Source of the DNA: Agromyces aureus
GTDB lineage: Bacteria; Actinomycetota; Actinomycetes; Actinomycetales; Microbacteriaceae
Direction: 5' to 3'
Length of the DNA: 64,000 nucleotides
Assembly: GCF_001660485.1 (NCBI RefSeq)
Contig: NZ_CP013979.1
Span: forward strand, 1,922,001-1,986,000
Part shown: positions 60,546-64,000 of the stretch, one piece after another
How the letters are laid out: every line of letters begins with the position of its first letter
Position numbering within the stretch: position 1 is the stretch's first letter
Position numbers and translations under genes: made by a program
The notes under the pieces: model-generated
Seen by the model: the letters and a program-made list of their open reading frames with translations, nothing else
What the model was told of the DNA's origin: nothing
Database searches by the model: none

Positions 60546-63119
60546 GTGAAGCCGATTCGCAAGTTCACCGTCCGAGCCGTCGTCCCCGCCCCGCTCTCCG
60601 CGCTCGAGGAGCTGGCCGCCAACCTCCGCTGGTCATGGCACGAGCCGACGCGCCGATTGTTCGAGGCCATCGATCCCGGGCTCTGGCGAGCGTCGAACCG
60701 CGACCCGGTCACGCTGCTCGGCGAGGTCGCGCCCGAGCGACTCGAGGAGTTGGCCGCCGACGGCGGCTACGTCGAGTGGGCCGAGCGCGAACGCGCCGGA
60801 CTCCGCGAATACCTCGGCGAGCCGCGCTGGTTCCAGTCGCTCGGCGCCGAGGTGCCGCGCACGATCGCCTACTTCTCGCCGGAGTTCGGCATCACGGCCG
60901 CCCTGCCGCAGTACTCTGGCGGCCTCGGCATCCTCGCGGGCGACCACCTGAAGGCGGCCTCCGATCTCGGGGTGCCGCTCATCGGGGTCGGCCTGTTCTA
61001 CAAGGCCGGCTACTTCTCGCAGTCGATCACCGACGACGGCTGGCAGCAGGAGCGCTACCCGGTGCTCGACCCCGACGGCCTGCCGCTGTCGATGCTGCGG
61101 CACCCCGACGGCTCGCCCGTGCAGATCACGCTCGCGCTCCCCGACGACGCCGAGCTGCACGCCCGGGTCTGGACGGCGGCCGTCGGCCGCATCCCACTGC
61201 TCATGCTCGATACCGACATCCCGTCGAACTCCGACGCGCTGCGTTCGGTCACCGACCGGCTCTACGGCGGCGGGGGCGAGCACCGCCTGCTGCAGGAGCT
61301 GCTCCTCGGCGTCGGCGGTGCTCGGGCCGTGAAGCTCTACACCGAACTCGCGTCCCGCCCAGCGCCCGACGTGTTCCACATGAACGAGGGGCACGCCGGG
61401 TTCCTCGGCCTCGAGCGCATCTCGACGCACATCGGCGAGGGGCTCTCGTTCGCCGAGGCGCTGCAGCTCGTGCGCGCCGGCACGGTGTTCACGACGCACA
61501 CGCCCGTGCCCGCCGGCATCGACCGATTCGACCGCGGACTCGTCGAGCGCTACCTCACGTCGTCGCTGCTGCCCGGCGTCGAACTCGACGACGCGCTCGC
61601 GCTCGGCGTCGAGCCCGGAGCCGACCCGGCGACGAGCGCCTTCAACATGGCCGTCATGGGACTGCGCCTCGCGCAGCATGCGAACGGCGTGTCGAAGCTG
61701 CACGGCGAGGTCAGCAGGCGCATGTTCGGCGACCTCTGGCCCGGGTTCGACACCGAGGAGGTGCCGATCACGTCGATCACGAACGGCGTGCACGCCCCCA
61801 CGTGGACCGACCCGGCTCTCGTCGCGCTCGCCGAGGAGCGGCTCGGCACGGGCGACACCGAGCACGCCGACTGGCGCAGCGGCGCGGTCTCCGACGGCGA
61901 GTTCTGGGGCGTCAAGCGCGGCATGCGCCTGCAGCTCGTCGAGGACGCCAGGCGACGCCTCGCGGCGGCATGGAGCGAGCAGCACGCGGGCGCCCAGCCG
62001 CCGAAGTGGGTCGGCCGCGTGCTCGACCCCGACACGCTGACCGTCGGTTTCGCCAGGCGCGTGCCGACGTACAAGCGCCTCACGCTCATGCTGCAGGACC
62101 CCGAGCGTCTGAAGTCGATCCTCACGAACCCCGATCGCCCGGTGCAGTTCGTGATCGCCGGAAAGTCGCACCCGGCCGACGACGAGGGCAAGCGCCTCAT
62201 CCAGAAGCTCGTGCAGTTCGCCGCCCAGCCCGAGCTGCGCGAGCGCATCGTGTTCCTGCCCGACTACGACATGGGCATGGCCGAGCTGCTCTACCCGGGC
62301 TGCGACGTGTGGCTGAACAATCCGCTCCGCCCGCTCGAGGCGTGCGGCACCTCGGGCATGAAGGCCGCCATGAACGGCGCGCTGAACCTGTCGATCCTCG
62401 ACGGCTGGTGGGCCGAGTACGAGGGCGAGGACTACGGCTGGGTCATTCCGTCGGCGGATGCCGCGGGCGACGCCGGCGAGCGCGACGCGCTCGAGGCGGC
62501 ATCCCTCTACGAACTGCTCGAGCACCGGGTCGCGACCCGCTACTACGAGCGCGACCACGACGGCGTGCCCGTGGAGTGGGTACGGCGCGTACGCACGACG
62601 CTCAGCGTGCTCGCGCCTGAGCTCGGCGCCGACCGCATGGTCAGGCAGTACGTCGAGGAGCTCTACCGCCCCGCCGCAGAGCAGGCCGAGCGCGTCGCCG
62701 CCGACAACGACCGCGGGGCGAAGGAACTCGCGGCGTACGCCGACCGGGTGCGCGAGGCCTGGCCCCGCGTGCAGGTGCAGCATGTCGAGTCCGGCGGCGT
62801 GGAGGCCCCGCACGTCGGCGACGAACTGCAGCTCCGGGCGCACGTCGACCTCGGCGGGCTCTCGGTCGACGACGTCACGGTCGAGGCCGTCCACGGGCGC
62901 AGCCGCTCCGACGAGCGCATCGAGCACGCGATGCTGACCCCGCTGACGCCGGCGATCAGCGGAACGGATGCCGGAACCGGCGCCGCGGGTCCGCAGCTGT
63001 ACACCGGCACGATCGTGCTCGCCCGCGCCGGGTCGTTCGGCTACACGGTGCGGGTCGTGCCGCGGCATCCGCTGCTCGTCTCCTCCGCTGAGCTCGGACT
63101 CGTCGCGGTCGCCGGCTGA
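60546..63119 (+). CDS. glgP: Alpha-glucan (glycogen) phosphorylase, short type
   Basis: An 857-residue GT35 enzyme that releases glucose-1-phosphate from alpha-1,4-glucans, with an N-terminal DUF3417 domain (AVVPAPLSALEELAANLRWSWHEPTRRLF). Further markers: AYFSPEFGITAALPQYSGGLGILAGDHLKAASDLGVPLIGVGL, HMNEGHAGFLGLERI, VFTTHTPVPAGIDRF, FARRVPTYKRLTLML, PDYDMGMAELLYPGCDVWLNNPLRPLEACGTSGMKAAMNGALNLS-type pyridoxal site (KAAMNG, Lys about residue 604). The last 100 residues form a beta-rich accessory domain. Leaderless GTG, divergent from glgE-glgB. Confidence 0.95.
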   Translation: MKPIRKFTVRAVVPAPLSALEELAANLRWSWHEPTRRLFEAIDPGLWRASNRDPVTLLGEVAPERLEELAADGGYVEWAERERAGLREYLGEPRWFQSLGAEVPRTIAYFSPEFGITAALPQYSGGLGILAGDHLKAASDLGVPLIGVGLFYKAGYFSQSITDDGWQQERYPVLDPDGLPLSMLRHPDGSPVQITLALPDDAELHARVWTAAVGRIPLLMLDTDIPSNSDALRSVTDRLYGGGGEHRLLQELLLGVGGARAVKLYTELASRPAPDVFHMNEGHAGFLGLERISTHIGEGLSFAEALQLVRAGTVFTTHTPVPAGIDRFDRGLVERYLTSSLLPGVELDDALALGVEPGADPATSAFNMAVMGLRLAQHANGVSKLHGEVSRRMFGDLWPGFDTEEVPITSITNGVHAPTWTDPALVALAEERLGTGDTEHADWRSGAVSDGEFWGVKRGMRLQLVEDARRRLAAAWSEQHAGAQPPKWVGRVLDPDTLTVGFARRVPTYKRLTLMLQDPERLKSILTNPDRPVQFVIAGKSHPADDEGKRLIQKLVQFAAQPELRERIVFLPDYDMGMAELLYPGCDVWLNNPLRPLEACGTSGMKAAMNGALNLSILDGWWAEYEGEDYGWVIPSADAAGDAGERDALEAASLYELLEHRVATRYYERDHDGVPVEWVRRVRTTLSVLAPELGADRMVRQYVEELYRPAAEQAERVAADNDRGAKELAAYADRVREAWPRVQVQHVESGGVEAPHVGDELQLRAHVDLGGLSVDDVTVEAVHGRSRSDERIEHAMLTPLTPAISGTDAGTGAAGPQLYTGTIVLARAGSFGYTVRVVPRHPLLVSSAELGLVAVAG

Positions 63120-63137
63120 GCCTCGGCCAGCCGAACC

Positions 63138-63172
63138 CGGTGCGGCGGCGTCTGACGGACGACGCCGCACCG
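63138..63172. terminator. Hairpin between glgP and the YbaK gene
   Basis: CGGTGCGGC...GTC (63138-63152) can pair with GACGCCGCACCG (63161-63172) with a 3-base bulge and an 8-base loop. It lies between convergent genes. Confidence 0.6.
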
Positions 63173-63195
63173 CATCGGTCGGCGCGACCTAGGGG

Positions 63196-63693
63196 TCAGC
63201 GGGTCCGGGCGATGGGCGCGTATCGGCCGCCGGTGACGGCCAGGAGGTCGTCGGGCGCGAGCTCGAGGTCGAGCCCCCTCCGCCCGCCTGAGACGTAGAC
63301 GGCCTCGTGGAGGATCGCGGACTCGTCGAGCACGGTCGGCAGCGGGGTCTTCTGCCCGATCGGACTGATGCCGCCCACGACGTAGCCGGTCTTCCGTTCG
63401 GCGACGGCGGGGTCCGCCATCTCGGCGCGCTTGCCGCCGAGCGCCTGCGCGAGCGACTTGAGGTCGAGCAGCATCGCGACGGGCACGATCGCGACGGCGA
63501 GCGAGCCGTCGACCGATGCGAGCAGCGTCTTGAAGACGCGCTCGGGATCGAGCCCGAGCTTCTCGGCGGCCTCGAGCCCGTAGGCGGCCGCGCGGGGGTC
63601 GTGCTCGTACGCGTGCGCGTGGAACGCGACGCCGGCCCGGGTGAGCGCGAGGGTCGCGGGCGTGCCGGCTGCGGCATCCGACCGCTTGGCCAT
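63196..63693 (-). CDS. YbaK-type Cys-tRNA(Pro) deacylase
   Basis: A 165-residue YbaK/EbsC-family editing protein that hydrolyses Cys-tRNA(Pro) formed by ProRS. Family marks: FHAHAYEHDPRAAAYGLEAAEKLGLDPERVFKTLLASVDG, VAIVPVAMLLDLKSLAQALGGKRAEMADP (with the conserved Lys), TGYVVGGISPIGQKTPLPTVLDESA and YVSGGRRGLDLELAPDDL. The ATG at 63693 gives MAKRSDAAAGTPATLAL; its first base shares the stop of the upstream debranching gene (TGATG), so translation is coupled. Confidence 0.92.
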   Translation of the reverse strand: MAKRSDAAAGTPATLALTRAGVAFHAHAYEHDPRAAAYGLEAAEKLGLDPERVFKTLLASVDGSLAVAIVPVAMLLDLKSLAQALGGKRAEMADPAVAERKTGYVVGGISPIGQKTPLPTVLDESAILHEAVYVSGGRRGLDLELAPDDLLAVTGGRYAPIARTR

Positions 63694-64000
63694 CAGCCGC
63701 TGATCCGGGCGTCGGCGACCGGGTCGTCGGCAGCCGGGGGGTCGATGACGGCCCTCGCGTCGGACGCCGCGCTCGAGGCCTCGCCGAGCGCCCGGTAGAG
63801 CAGCATCGACTGCGGCGGCACGCCCACGCGTTCGCCGGGCAGGTGCTCGCTCGACTCGGTCACCGGGTGCTCGTCGGAGGAGTCCCACAGCAGCATGTAG
63901 CCCGTGACGCCGTCGTGCTCGGGCAGCACGACCTCGGCCGGCGTCTCGTGCGCGTGCACGACGAGCAGGATGCGGTTGAACTCCTCGACCTCGGGGGTCG
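63693..64000 (-). CDS. glgX: Glycogen debranching enzyme (GlgX-like), C-terminal part
   Basis: The frame is open from the right edge of the window to a TGA at 63693-63695, so only about 102 C-terminal residues are visible. They form the beta-sandwich end of a GH13 enzyme: EEFNRILLVVHAHETPAEVVLPEHDGVTGYMLLWDSS, then GERVGVPPQSMLLYRAL, which matches the last domain of GlgX/TreX (conserved small strand before the R-S-x-x-L-type ending), followed by an Ala/Asp-rich tail. The assignment leans on this domain and on the neighbouring glgP-glgE-glgB genes. Confidence 0.6.
   Translation of the reverse strand, partial: TPEVEEFNRILLVVHAHETPAEVVLPEHDGVTGYMLLWDSSDEHPVTESSEHLPGERVGVPPQSMLLYRALGEASSAASDARAVIDPPAADDPVADARISG

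Overview
This window looks like a chromosomal segment of a high-GC actinobacterium, most likely a member of the Microbacteriaceae (Agromyces/Microbacterium-like). The base composition is about 70% GC, starts are often GTG or TTG, and many promoters place a TANNNT -10 box 4-10 bases ahead of a start codon (leaderless transcripts). The housekeeping order is the actinobacterial one: yceD-rpmF-rnc-mutM-smc-ftsY-ffh-rpsP-khpA-rimM-trmD, then rplS-lepB-rnhB-DUF2469-yraN-yifB-dprA-xerC-rpsB-tsf-pyrH-frr-cdsA. The genus is an inference; no rRNA or tRNA gene was seen. No gap between genes exceeds 300 bases.

Layout. 0-5.2 kb: the end of a DUF58 protein, a transglutaminase-type membrane protein, and a leaderless yceD-rpmF-rnc-mutM operon. 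5-16.8 kb: a tandem GNAT, smc, a TreS-like GH13 enzyme coupled to a flavin-type oxidoreductase, ftsY, a DUF2004-like gene, ffh and a spermidine-synthase-like protein. 16.9-19.6 kb: a GH1 beta-glucosidase behind a palindromic operator, and a YbdK-type ligase. 19.8-21.7 kb: rpsP-khpA-rimM-trmD. 21.8-33.3 kb: a complete nitrate/nitrite assimilation block (cbiX chelatase, narK-nasA-nasB, nirB-cobA-nnaR, nirD) lying where rplS would normally follow trmD. 33.4-42.6 kb: map, rplS-lepB-rnhB-DUF2469-yraN-yifB-dprA, a phosphoesterase and xerC. 42.7-47.8 kb: an M23 peptidase and rpsB-tsf-pyrH-frr-cdsA. 47.8-56.2 kb: division, wall and envelope proteins, including a long 11-residue-repeat coiled-coil protein of DivIVA/Scy type. 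56.2-64 kb: alpha-glucan metabolism (glgB, glgE, glgP, end of glgX) and a YbaK deacylase.

How the parts work together. The nitrogen block imports nitrate (NarK), reduces it to nitrite (NasA with its electron-transfer partner NasB) and on to ammonium (NirB/NirD). It also carries two steps of siroheme synthesis for NirB (CobA methyltransferase, CbiX-type chelatase) and its own regulator, NnaR, a HemD-like domain fused to an OmpR-type winged helix. Ahead of cbiX, narK, nirB and nirD I find spaced TTCAC/GTnAC-n6-GAAAC elements that match the GlnR-box pattern of actinomycetes, each with GAAAC 8 or 10 bases before a -10 box. This is the most coherent regulatory system in the window: a GlnR-type regulon whose local co-regulator sits inside one of the controlled operons.

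Other structure that gene calls do not explain: a highly iterated decamer GCGGCATCCG (about 27 copies on both strands, including an 18-bp palindrome and a perfect 23-bp-arm hairpin), fourteen uninterrupted 11-residue repeats in the DivIVA-like protein, a 14-bp triplicate across the ffh stop codon that puts TGA in all three frames, palindromes lying over the lepB and rplS promoters, and structured leaders before rplS and rpsB.
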